64,000 nt of DNA, taken from positions 58,615-122,614 of the forward strand of contig JARVKI010000119.1 of the NCBI GenBank assembly GCA_036674765.1. Direction: 5' to 3'. Under the pieces are notes generated by a model, which was not told the origin of the DNA, searched no databases, and was given only the letters and a program-made list of their open reading frames with translations. This stretch comes from Seiridium cupressi. Its lineage: Eukaryota; Ascomycota; Sordariomycetes; Amphisphaeriales; Sporocadaceae. Below are positions 47,381-60,500 of this stretch, one piece after another (position 1 is the first letter of the stretch; the number at the start of each line of letters is the position of its first letter). A program made the position numbers and the translations under genes.

Positions 47381-49505
47381 TCATACAAGAACATCTTCCT
47401 TGGGTGCCTGGTGACCTGGCATGAGATGCGGATCGACTTCGAAGCTGAAAAGGCTGACCAGTAGCCCTACAGCGGTGACCCCGATCATGACTTTGATATC
47501 ATCTGTGAACGCCCCAGCATATGTTTTTCGGACGAGTGCTTGAACATCTGGTGGGAAATAGGAAATAGTAACTGGGTCGCGCCGAAGAGCGCTCATGTCG
47601 CTCGATCCTAACTCGTCTCCCAAGCCTGTTCGAATCTGTTTGTTAACAATAATCACTGACCGGTCAGCTTCAATGTTCTTAGAAATCTGTAAGATGGTGT
47701 ATGATTGGGACATAGAAGCCATTAATTAGTACTCGATCACCTAATTTCAAACTCCTCACGCAGAAATAGGAAAGCCTTCAGTAAGAGAAAATCTTTTAGA
47801 AAAGGAAAGTTTAACTCACTGCAAATCGTGATCCCAAGAGCACCACCAAAGACCCGTGCTTGTGCTATTGCACCCTGAGCCACTGCCAGATCTTTGGGAT
47901 GCGAGCGTACAGATGTCAGAATGGTGACTGAGGCGAAAGAAAGTCCAACACCAAGGCCAAATATTGCCTGGTAGCCATACTGTGCTTCAATGGCCGTATG
48001 CACGTCTGACAAAGTCGAGAGCAATCCAATGCCGATAAGCTGAAGGCAGTGGGCCGCTATGAGGGTGATAGCCGTATTGTTCCGCTTGGACGAAACAGCC
48101 CCAGCAAGGAATGAACCAAACGCGCATGCGCCTAGCTGTGGAAGAAGATGGATGCCCGCCATCAAAGAATCGTCTCCGTTGACGATCTGGAACCTCTCAG
48201 GTAAAATAATGATCAAAGCCAGATATGTAAATCCCGCCAAGAACGAACAGCTAGATTGTCAGCCAGACTCAGCCATTATTTATTGCCACATACCTGAGCG
48301 CTGCTAAGAATGGCCTCTGTATTATCAACCGCGTCGGGAATACGGGGTCAATGTAGCGGTTGCGTCGCCGTACTAGGAAGAATTCCCGCCCAATGAAAAG
48401 TACCCAGCTGACAGCAGCGACTGAAAGTGTCGCGATTATTGCTGGACTATTCCAGGCATAGTTGAAGGATCCAGCTTCCTGAAGAGCGTAGACTAGTAGA
48501 CCCGAGGCTGAAATCATCAAGGTGTTGCCACATATATTGAACTTTCGAGAAACTTCCCACAATCCAAGTGGGTCGGAGCTTTTGTTGGGTAGCCAAGCGA
48601 AGGCGAGCCCCAGGAGAGCCAGAATTCCAAAAGGGATGCTGTGACATCAAATCAGCTCATGGAGCCCATAACACAATGGTATGAATTTGTACTTGATGTA
48701 AAATATCCAGCTCCACGTTGCAAATCGTGTGATTGTGCCACCCAGAACTGGCCCGAGAACGAATGAAACAGCCAATGTCGTCCCAACAAGCGCCCCTAGA
48801 AGGCTCGGTTTATTCGAAGGGCCTACTTCGAAGAGGCATACTTGCGCTAGACTATAAAGACCAGAGCCACCGACTCCCTGAATTGCTCGAAATATGATGC
48901 TGCGATTTCGGTTAGTCGAATCTAAACCACCTCTAGTGACGAACCTACAGAGAAGGCATATTCGCTGCCAGGCCACAGCCGAGGGAGAACGCGGTAAAGA
49001 GGATCCATGCCACTGCCAGGAGTGTCCTCCGACCGTATATATCACTTAGCTTAGCGAATAGTACAGCGAAGCCTGCGTATATATATTAGCAGGCCAGCGA
49101 CGAGATTTGCCGGGATACTTGGTGTATACCCATATATGCCAGAAGGTAAGAAAGCGCAACCCATGGAGAGTTTCGGAAGTCTTGAAGCTCGACAGATATG
49201 GTAACAAGGGAGGTGCCAACAATAGATGCATCGAGGCTCGAGAAAAGTAATCCTAGTAGCAATCTGGGAAAGTTAGTAATGTAGCCTTAGGTACACTTAG
49301 ATAAAAGAGAACACCCCAATCCTCCGATTGGATAGTGCACAGTACGATTCGAACCCGACCCGCATATGCCGTCGAATCCCCAGGCATTCGCACGTTCCCA
49401 TCTGCCTTGACTGCTTAGCATGGTGCCTTACATTGAAACCAGTATAGTCTGACGGGTGCGGCTCAGTGGATCTCGTTGAGCGGAAGGCTGTAGAGTGTCT
49501 TCCAT
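47381..49505 (-). CDS. MFS drug/metabolite exporter (DHA2-type, about 14 TM)
   Basis: Seven exons on the minus strand: 49505-49432, 49263-49130, 49072-48949, 48899-48693, 48638-48294, 48250-47820 and 47655-47381, 1590 nt and 529 residues, all phases consistent. TM1 is ILVSILLLGLLFSSLDASIV; the loop after TM2 carries LFAKLSDIYGRRTLL (MFS motif A); RAIQGVGGSGLYSL is motif B and LGPVLGG motif C of drug:H+ antiporters. Further helices extend to GVTAVGLLVSLFSFEVDP. Length and motif C fit the 14-TM DHA2 group, which in filamentous fungi often exports cluster metabolites or toxins. The start is taken at the ATG giving MEDTLQPSAQRDPLSRTRQ; in-frame Met codons run on upstream to 49697, so the N-terminus is uncertain. 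The acceptor of the last exon was chosen because only it restores the frame. Plasma-membrane protein; cargo unknown. Confidence 0.87.
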
Positions 49506-52500
49506 AAAGTCTGTCCGACCAAGCTCGGACAAGGTCCGGTTGACGTTTCCACGGAGCTGCCATTGTCGCCTGGATGATCTATAGTTTGAGTCTATCACAA
49601 CCACGGAATGGCGGTTCATGGGCCTGGTCGAACCCATGCTCTTCACCATCAGAAATTGCTCCCCGAACAGGGCCCGGTGAATATATCGGATTGTCATCTA
49701 GCCATGGTTTGTGAGGAACTGGTTTGCGGAGAGATGTTGGGTTGACTTACAATTTGTGTGTAATTCAAGGTCGAATTTTGTGATCCCGAAGCCAAGGCTG
49801 TAGGTAACCTGGACGTATTTCCTTGACGCTGCCTCTGCCCTCTTGATAGTCTGCAATTCTGAATCTATCGCAACAATATAGTGAAAGAGGTAACCTGAGT
49901 TTGATAGTCAGTGATCGGTGTTGGTTGATGTTCGATTTGAAGCTTGCTGTGTTCTAAGACCCGGGCGTGAGGCTCGTTCCGGGTGGTCGTAATCTACTCT
50001 CGCGTACCTCGGCAGTGTGCGAGGCGGTGATGACCGTCTCAGAACTTTGATGAGCAGCTTCTGCCTGCAGTGAGTGACTGCCGGTCTTTGTTACCAGCAA
50101 GATATGCTTATAACGATTAGGTCGTTGTCCGAGTATCCTTACACATTGATGATGCACGAATTTGAGGATTGTTGTAATATGGCTTGATAGGAGACAAATG
50201 TTGGCTGGGAGTTCTCGTATTAAGTATAACAACCGAAAATATCTATCTCCTGCAATGTTGGCAATTTGTCTGCTAGGTATGTTCATGTATGATCAGTGAC
50301 CACCCTTTCAAAGCAACATCACTGCCAACGGGCCCAACCCGGTTCAGGATGAGAATGAGTAGGCCGGTCAAGATCCAGACTAGGCAATCCGTGTGGCATT
50401 GCTCTGATGTGTAACAATGACAACTGGTTTTTGAACCATATCCACCGCACACAATCCGCAAGCTGAATTTTTTGTCTCGCTTCAGTGGCACTGCAATTAG
50501 GTGTGGACGGTGACGGGTGCCGTGCGAGGTGTGACAAGACAATATTGACCCGCCGACCTCAGTAAACTAGACTAGAGCATATCGAGAAGTTCCCGTTGAG
50601 AACAGCACTCAACGCATATAAGCTTGGTAATGCAATCCTCCGGGGCTCCTGGCAGGTTTGAAATAGATCCAAGTGCGAGTAGTTCATGACTAGACATCGT
50701 GCAACACAAGGACGAGAAATGAAGACCACGGACCAATTGTATGGTTGAGATTGAGTTATTTAATCGTATGTAGGATAGCTTGTGGTAGGCACCTCTCCGC
50801 CTTGGTCTCGGCTCACACGAAATCAGCAGTCGATGATGCCGATCCTACTGTCTAGTCTATTGAGACTTTTGACTACAAGATTATACTATTCCGGAGGGAA
50901 GAACTGGAACAGATGTCCTCGCTCTAGGTTGTGAGAAAATGCCTAGAAAGCCATCCGTCGGATATACTGTCTAAATATGCGCCTACAAACGCTGATGAGG
51001 TCTCTGTGGATTGAACCAGGACGGGAGGTGAGACACGACGAAATATTTCGCATAGATAACAGATACTACCAGAAACTACATATATATTAGCGGCATTACG
51101 TCTCTGGGCAATCATGCGGAGTGCCCATCGGTGTAATGTGCAACAAAACTCAGCTTGTTGGGCAACCAGTCGGCATCGATCCTCCCCCCTGCCCCTCCAC
51201 CCGAAGTGGGAAACATGCCACACGCTGGAGGTGAGCATCAGCCGTGGGAATCTCTGCTCAAGGCCATTGAACAAAGCTCACTTAGGTACAATGTATGTTC
51301 GTAATCTGAGGATGGAATATGTACTATAATCGCACCTAAGTGCTTGAGTAGAAATGCTGTTCGGAGGGTTTTTTTTTTTTTTTGCTGGCTGGCACAGCCT
51401 TTTCCACCTTCGGTAGTCTCCCGAGACAACGGGTCAAATACAGAATGAAACGCTACAGGTATCCGACACCTATCTGAACTGGATCGATCAGCAGGATGCT
51501 GCTAAAAGCGCCGCTGGAAACGAACTCCTACCATCGTGATACGTCCATGAACAACGGGCATGCAGCATCGAGCCAGGAAAAGACTCCTGGGCCATGGCGG
51601 TGCAATAAACCGACGTATAGATTAACTGGATCATCGCCCGTAATGCGTGGGAACGAACTGGATCGGCTGGTCTCAGATCAAGACAATGGATTGGGCGAGA
51701 TGCGATTGGTCGAATTGGCACATCTGTTGGCATTGTGTGCACGCTTTACAAGGTCTCCGGTGTGGCGATGGCGAAAAAGCCGGGGAAATGATCTGCACGA
51801 TATGATAATGTGAAATCAAAGCAGGTGAGATTATGTGCCATAGGTGGAGGTAGAGACTCCAGCGTCTGGTGTGCAGCCCAGGACCGTTGGTACATTGTAG
51901 TTCGTAATATGTAAATAATTGATTCCATGCATTACTTAGCGCCTGACCTAGGCCTATGAGCTTAGAAGGGCCCCCGGGGACCTTGGCCCAAATAAGCGCT
52001 GCAATGTACCGTGATTGCCACCAAGCACCGGCGGATATGGGGGGGAAAAGACTTCAGTGGTCCGCTCTGTACCTAAGCATTGGCTGAAGCCTACCCGCCG
52101 CTGTCTCATCGGAATGTCAGATTTATTGCCGTGCGAAGACTAATTTTTCTCTTATCCCTGCGTACAAAGTTCTTAGAAGTCTGCCTCTTTCATTGAGCAC
52201 ATCCGCTAGCACATGTGTTTTTTAAGGAGCCGGCCTGGCAAAGCGCAACTACTCGATAAACCGAATCAAGCGAGGCTGCATCAATGTTGAAGGCTTGCTG
52301 ACGCCGCTGGTTTCTTGCGGCTCTCACCACCAACGACAGGACTGCGTCGAGCCAATCGCTGCAAAGCACCGGCTTCTGGGACCACTCGGGAACTTCACAT
52401 TTGATACGATCTTTGGTCTAGTATCCATTATCGTAATCACAGCTTTCGTTTGGATGCTCGATATATGCATGGTCAGCATAACCGCATTGTATTTGCAGGG

Positions 52501-54599
52501 TGGAATCAGGTGTTCCTCTCTACTTTATCACAGCAATTGAGGAGATGTGCTCCCCTCTAGCACTAAGCAGTGTGTGGAGCACATTCCGCTTCTCTTCTTG
52601 CCCAACCACTAAGCAGACAGAGAAGAAGAATATTGCATGATGACATGGGAGAGCACAGCTTACCCTGTTGACGTACTCTGTACAAGCGAGGTAGCCCTCG
52701 GACTTTGGTACGGAACCTAGTATGATACATATCCTGAGAGCTTAATTGCTCGGAAAATCCAAGTTAGCTTTTACTTTGTGAGAGCCCGGAGCATCAGTCG
52801 TCGTCATATGGAAGAACCCGGCCGAATGGAGAGCGTTCTATTTTCGGAAGAATTCGCGTCACCCATCACAGTTGTCCCATATGGTCATGAGATAGGAAAA
52901 GATTGGCAGGGACACGGGGACTTGAGCAAAGTAGCTCTTGTGCCGCCATAAGCATTGATAGGCCATAGGCCATATTCAGATCGACAGGCCATCTAACACT
53001 CAACATACTTAGGGGGCAAAAGACAGCCGGCCGCGAAAGTCGACGTGGAATCAACCAATCGCATAGTGCTGCCTCGATGATGCAACTCACATACATAGTG
53101 ATATTCAGCAGCATCTACTGGGTGTTCTGAACGTGAAGCTTAAGTGGCTATCAACCCGATTGGTCCATATAGAACAACCGCTTTTGTTTGAATTAGCTAC
53201 AGTAATGCATCTGCTAGCTCATATGACACACCAGAGTGGCACGGTGGCGCCTTGACGGTTGGTGCCACCCTTGAGCCGCATAAACGCTCCGGATCTATGA
53301 TCAATGTGTCCAGCGCCTATCTGCCCAATCCATTGGGAGTCTGGTCACGTGCGTTGGTATCTTCCTAGTTATTTGAAGACATTGGATGTTCTATCCGTAA
53401 GAGTGACTGCCAGTCGGAGGCTCAGCCTGGTTATCCTGTATCGGGTTTCCAGTCGGCTTCATATTCATATTGTGCGGGAGCCGATTCGAGCTGCGCGACC
53501 TTGGAATCATTCAATACTAGGAGCCGACAGCATGATCTACCAACGTCTGCGCCCTCTAGTCCATTCCAATCTCTGATAGGCTATGTTAATCGAGCTAGAC
53601 GGTGAGGACGTGGTCGACGTTGGCCGCTCGTGGCCGCATTCTGACATTACAACTATCCTTGGCGGTGAGATATCGGGCCTGTGTTGGTAAAAAGGACCAC
53701 ACTATTTCAGCTTACTGCGGCACATATCACGAACCAGCAATGAGTTCAGCTAGGCTTGGAAGTATGTTCCGAAATGTATCCTATCGCGCTGCAATGCTGT
53801 TCATTGGGCATATGATTTTTTTATATGTTTCGTCCTTTGGGTCAAAGATCATTGTGTTTATTCCTTTCATCATGATATGCATTTCGTCTTTATTTATTTC
53901 TTGTGATATCCATCGTGCTGTTCTGCTTGTCTTGGTCTTCTATGGTTATCACGTGTGATTTATGGTGATGGTTTGTCTACTGCCACTGATTGGATACCTG
54001 CTTCAAGGCCACAGTCTAAACCATTCCAATCGTTCCATCTCTATCACAGGGTCTAACCGAAACCTGTAGCTATCTTTAGCCACGATTACGGTTGCAAGAC
54101 GGCAGTCCCAACAAGAGCATGAGCATAACTGTATGGTATCGTAATCCATGTTCATGGTCGCACCCTTACGGTCTAGGAAGTTAGGGTGCCTGTCTTCGAT
54201 TGTGGATGTACAAGTCCGTTTCGAGTCAATTTTAGTCAAGTTGCATTCGCTGTCTGGAAGCACCGGTGGGAAGGCGTGAGCCCCAATTCGGCACCTGACT
54301 CCTACCTAGGTACCTTGCTGGCTCGGCATTACGTGCGTTGACAGCCCACCAAATTTGCAGTTCAATACCGACGATGCCAGTCAAAGACGATGTAGAACCA
54401 CTCACAGGAGCCGGACCCGCGGAAGCTTGAAGAATCATGACAACGAAAAATCCGCAACCTCTCTGGCCAAGTAACCCACGACTCCAAGTTGCCCACGCAA
54501 AATCAACTTCACCATCCCCATGTCGTTCTTCGTCACCCGAGCAATCCCTTCTACCTGTTCATTCCTAACTCACTGGTAGAGGAGCCCGCAGCAGGTAGG
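49506..54599. other. 5.1-kb region without recognised gene, upstream of the PKS
   Basis: Many short frames, none with a motif I can name. The frame at 52295-52540 holds a hydrophobic segment (FGLVSIIVITAFVWML) that might be a relic of a membrane-anchored protein, but no domain follows. A T-run of about 15 lies at 51369-51383. The ends should contain the divergent promoters of the transporter and the polyketide synthase. Confidence 0.5.
51369..51383. repeat. Homopolymer T run
   Basis: About 15 consecutive T in the gene-free interval. It could be a chance tract or the A-tail of an old retroelement read from the other strand; no retroelement coding sequence is seen next to it. Confidence 0.7.
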
Positions 54600-57500
54600 A
54601 TGGAGCCCATTGCTGTCATCGGCCTCGGCTGCCGCTTCCCTGGTGATGCAACTTCACCTCAAAATTTGTGGGATCTGTTGTCACGCGGTGAAAGTGCATG
54701 GTCCGAGTTCCCCGAGGACCGGCTCAATATTCACACATACTACCACCCAAGCGGAACAAGACAAGGCAGTGTGAGTAATCCTTGTTGTGAGGTTCGATCA
54801 CTCCTCAGCTGACCAACTCCAGATCTGCTTCCGAGGGGCACATTTCCTCAAAGAAAATGTAGCTGTATTCGATAGCTCTGTAAGTCTCTGTTGTATGCTA
54901 CATATTAATCCGTGCTAACAAAGGTCCCATAAGTTCTTTGGTATTCCCCCGGATGAGGCAAAAGCCGTAGATCCACAGCAACGCCTCTTGCTCGAGGTCA
55001 CTGTAGAGGCTCTGGATAGTGGTATGTTCGTCGATCAGGCTTCTTCGAACCTGCAACTGACTTGGTGGCCTGCAGCTGGCATCGATCGCCATGCCATTCG
55101 GAGATCCGCAACCGGAGTATACATCGGAAGTTTTGTCAAAGGCAATACACACCCTGGGATATAGAGGACGATCGAAGCTGACCAAGGATAGATTATGAGC
55201 AAATCGTGCTCAGAGATTATGACGACCAACCGCAGTATGGTGCAACGGGAAATGGCACTGCCATTCTGTCCAACCGCCTGTCGTACTTTCTCGATATCTG
55301 TGGACCCAGCATGACGATCGACACTGGCTGCAGTGCAAGCCTTGCCAGCATTCATCAGGCACACCAAAGCCTACTGACTCATGAGTCTGACATGGTAAGG
55401 AAATATCTCATCCATAATACTTTCAGGGGATGCCCGTACTTAGACTGTGCTTCTACTGACAAACGATAGGTCATTGCCGGCGGTTGTGGGCTGATATTGA
55501 CGCCAAATACAATGATGCCGATGACTGCGTTGAACTTCCTGAGCCCGGACGGCAAATCGTACACCTTTGACGCTCGTGCCAACGGCTATGGCCGTGGCGA
55601 GGGCGTAGGTGTTGTCATATTAAAGCGGCTTAGTGACGCCATACGAGACAACGACAACATTCGTGCTGTCATTCGAGGAAGCCGTCTGAATCAAGATGGC
55701 AAGACTCCAGGTGAGTTCGATGTTCCCAAGTCTTAAAAGCATACCGCATTACTGATCATCTTCAAGGCATTACGCTACCTAGCACCGAAGCGCAAACAGA
55801 CAATATGCGGGCCATTTACGAGCGTGCGGGAATTGACCCTGCCAAGACTATGTTCGTCGAGTGTCACGGCACAGGTACACAGGCGGGCGATGTACGAGAG
55901 CTGAAGGCCATTTCTCGGAGTATTTGCCTGAATCGTGCTAAGGACAATCCTGTCTATGTTGGTTCGATCAAGACAAACATAGGCCACCTTGAGGGTGCTG
56001 CCGGTGTTGCAGGCCTGATCAAGGGTATCCTCACTGTTGAAAACGGTGTCATACCTAAACATGTCAATTTCGAGACTAAGAATCCTGCAATTCAATTCCA
56101 CGATTGGAAGGTCAAGGTACGCCACTGACCCGAAGGGAGCTTGCGCATCTACTTATGGTTAATCAGGTACCTATTAACAACACGCCATGGCCGATCTCAG
56201 GTCTCAGGCGCGCCAGTATCAACTCTTTTGGTTTTGGTGGGACTAATGCCCACATCGTCATTGATGATGCTGCCCACTATCTTGCCGACCAAGCTCTTTG
56301 CGCACACCATAGCACCACTCTTTCTAACGACATCATGGATCCCTCGGTATCAGACCGCCATCTCGCAGCCACCGTTCTGGAGGTTCAGAAAAGAAAAGGT
56401 CAAATCAATCAACAAGCCAAAGGTTATGATATGCCGTGCCCAGACCTAGATTCACATGTCTTCGTTTTCTCGGCGCACGAGCAGAGCTCTCTGCTGCGTA
56501 TGTTACAGAACCAGGCACAGTATTTGGTCAAGAACAGGAAGACAATCTTGAAGAACCCTTGTTTCTTGCAAGATCTTGCTTATACACTTGGATGTCGCAG
56601 AACGAAATTGAAGTGGAAGACCTCGGTTACAGCTAAATCTGTTGACGAACTTGTCGAAAAATTACAAGCATCAAGTGGGAAGAACTTCTCACGCACATCC
56701 GGGGATAAACCACTCAATATCGCGTTCGTTTTCAGTGGCCAAGGTGCTCAGTGGCATGCCATGGGACGGGAACTTCTGGCATTCGACATCTACCTTGAAT
56801 CCATCGCTGCTGCCTCTGAGTATATGACTACCAAACTGGGAAACCATTTCAGTCTACTTGGCGAACTACTGAAGGACGAAGATTGCTCCCAGATCAATCG
56901 ACCAGAGATCTCACATCCTGCCACTACTGCGGTTCAGGTTGCCTTGGTGGATTTGTTGGTTCATCGTTGTGGCATAATCCCAAGTTCCGTGGTTGGACAC
57001 TCGTCGGGAGAAATCGCCGCTGCATACGCGAGCGGCATGATTTCGCGAGAGACTGCATGGGAATTGTCATACTACCGCGGATCATGTGCCTCGTCTCTCC
57101 TTCAAGCCACTCATAGCGCTACCCGTGGTCGAATGCTCGCCGTTGGGTTGCCCGAGATTGAAGCTGATGCGTATCTGGAGATGGTTGGAAAAGACCGAGT
57201 TGTCGTTGCCTGCATCAACAGTCCTTCTTCCGTGACGCTGTCTGGCGATGAGGACGCAATATTTGAGATTCAACGGCTACTAGTCAATGACGGCGTATTT
57301 AACCGTCTCATTGTGGTGGAAATCGCGTACCATTCCTTCCATATGCTCCGCTGCGCTCCTGGATACAGTGACTCAGTTGCTCATTTGCAACCAAGAGTGC
57401 CTGCTCGTTGCATATTACGACACCCTTGCAGCGAGGGCAAATTTCTCACTGTTTCTCGTCTCTCGTCTAACGAAGCAGAGCTTGACCTTATTCCGGAATC

Positions 57501-60500
57501 TGAAGCTACGACGATGTTTTCCTCTGTCACAGGGGAGGAGGTCGAATGGCAAGATATGACGCATGAGTACTGGTCAACGAACTTGACATTGCCAGTCAAA
57601 TTCTCCCGCGCAATCTCTTCAATGATGGACCGCTTAGATGGTAAGAGACCGGATATTGTACTCGAGGTCGGGCCTCATGCGGTGTTAGAGAGTCCTCTAC
57701 GTCAGATATTCGAAGCGGACTCGCCGGCTCAAAAGCCCAAGTATCTTTCGGTACTTCGCCGACACCACGATGCAACTACCACAACTCTCAATGCTCTTGG
57801 TGAGCTATGGGTACGTGGTTGTAACATCGCAATGCCTTGGGTTGTCATGCGTAATGTCCAATCTCGTCGCCCTAGATTGCTATCGGATCTCCCCAACTAT
57901 CCCTGGAACCACGATGTCCCTCATTGGTACGAATCACATCTTTCGCGAACAAACCGTCTCATGCCGCATGGGAGGTATGATCTTATCGGCCGGCCTACTC
58001 CAGACTCGATACCTTTCCAGCCACGATGGCGAGGTTTCTTCCGCATCAAGGAGAATCCATGGATCGAGCATCATCAAGTCCAAAAGACTACTGTTTACCC
58101 AGCAGCAGGGATGATTTGCATGGTTCTTGAAGGGGCGAAGCAACTAGCTCCAGAGTCGAGTGCAGGAATTGAAATTTCGCAATTCAGGATCGAGAAAGCT
58201 ATGCTAGTACCATCCACTGACCACGGCCTAGAATACGCCCTGAACCTAAGTAAACAGGACAGTATCAAACGCCATTCGACACGAAAGTCGAGCTACTCCC
58301 AGCCCCTAGCGGCTCCATCGATATCCTACGAGTTTTCCATCTACTCAAAACCCCTCAATGGAGACTGGCAACAGCACGGTTCTGGTATTGTCACCATTCA
58401 CCCTAGACCAGGAACGGCTGGAGGTCCCATTGATATTCAGGCGGCCAGAGAAAGTGTTCTCAAGGCTAAGCGCTACTACGAGAAGTATCTTGAAGTAAAA
58501 AGCGTTTGCGACGATCCGATTATACCCCGCCAACTATACGAGACACTCGATGTTATCGGGATGAACTATGGTTCCCTGTTTCGGAACATTTCGTCTCTGT
58601 ACAAGCATGATAACACCTGTACCTTTGTGGTATGCATCCCAGATACAAAATCTATCATGCCTGCTCAGTTCGAATTCCCGCACATCCTGCATCCTGCCAC
58701 GCTAGACAGCGTCTTCCAAACTGCCTTCAGCTTTGGTAGTGACTCAATGGTGCCCTCATATGTCGGCAGCGTTTACGTGTCCCTATATCCGCAGCTTCCC
58801 AGCGGAGCAGGTGGCGAGTTCGTCGGATATGCAAAAGCAGAACGTCAAGGACTACGTGAAGCCAATGTCACTTTCGCCATGTCAGACAGATCTTGGAAGA
58901 ATCCGACCTCACAAACCATCCAGGATCCCCTTATCATAATCAAAGATATGAGGTTCACTGCTCTTTCGACAAGCGGGGATTTTAATACCTCTGGCTTCAT
59001 CCCAAACCACCACAACCTTTGTTCCGAGATGATCTGGGAGCCTGTAGCAGACACTGATACAAACATAGACAGCGATAACCTGGATCCTCCATTTCCTGGT
59101 GGAATATTTCTCCTGGTGCCGGACGTAATGAGCATGGCGCTCACGCAACTGTGCAACCAGCTCTGCAATAAATTAAAGTGTACCTCAGTCACCTGGGCTG
59201 CAATTCAAGAAGTGCAGAGCCATGCGTCCTACTATATTTCGTTATTGGAACTTCTTCCAGGTCACGAAATCATATGGAACTGGTCCGAAGATGACTTCGC
59301 GGCTTTTCGGTCCTTGGTGGACTCGACCAAGGGCTTGCTTTGGCTTACCCAGAGCGCACAAATTGAAGCCAAGAATCCCAAGACAGCCTTGTTACAAGCG
59401 TTGGCACGTACTATACGTTCGGAGAACCCACAAAGGAACTTACTCACTCTCGACCTCGGAGCAGACACAGACCTAGCGGAAAGAGGCACCGCTGCGAAGA
59501 TTGTTTCTTTGTTCGCGTCGGCATGCTCGAACAACGCTCGACCTGAATCAAGAGAGACCGACTATGCTGAGAGAGGTGGCGAACTTCTAGTACCACGATT
59601 GGTACCTATGAAGTCGCTCAACAAGCTGGTCGAGCGAGGTAACACCCCCACCGAGCCACTTTGGGAAGCTTTCACGCAGCACCAAGGTCGATCTTTAAAA
59701 CTGAAGATCGGTGAAATAGGCAAGCCTGGAACGCTTTACTGGGACGATGACCACAAGACCGAAATGTCGTTGGAAGCTGACACCGTGGCGATCAAAGTCT
59801 TGGCCACTGGCCTCAGTTCTCTCGACGTTGATGTCATCATGGGACATGCTCAAGATCATGCCCTCGGCACTGATGTCTACGGCGTCATCGAGTTGCTAGG
59901 TAAGAATGTCCGGGGTTTCGCTATTGGAGATCGGGTTGTCGCTATCGCTCGAGGATCACTCAGACAACAGGTCAGATGCCACCAGTCTCTAGTTCACAAG
60001 ATCTCAGAAAAAGTCGATTCTTCTATAGTGTCTCTCCTGACGCCGCTTGCTATGGTTCATTACGCGCTTTATACTTTGGCATCCCTCAAAGGACATCATT
60101 CCGTCCTCGTTCACGCAGGCGCAGGTTCGTTTGGGCAAGCCGCAGTCCGCCTAGCACAACACGTAGGTGCTACTGTATACGCCTCTGTCACGAATGACGA
60201 GCAGCGTCACATCCTTGAGCATGACTACCAACTCCCTGAGGAGAGGATCTTCGATGGAAACAGCAACTCTTTTATTGAGTCAATTATGCGCTTGACCTGT
60301 GATGCGGGTGTAAACGTTGTTTTTGATCCTACATCAGATTACCGTCAATCTAACCGCCAATGCGTGTCAAATTGTAAGTTTTGTTCTCTGTTAGTTGGTG
60401 ATATGAAACAAGAAAACTAAATTTATCCGTAGTGGGTCACGTCGTCAGCCTTACCAAGAAAGACACCCTTAAAGGCCAATTAGTGGACTTCACGGGCAAA

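Noticed and set aside
58900..59700. C-methyltransferase domain in the PKS linker between DH and ER
   Set aside because: No SAM-binding glycine motif is present; the segment is too short and looks like the structural pseudo-KR region.
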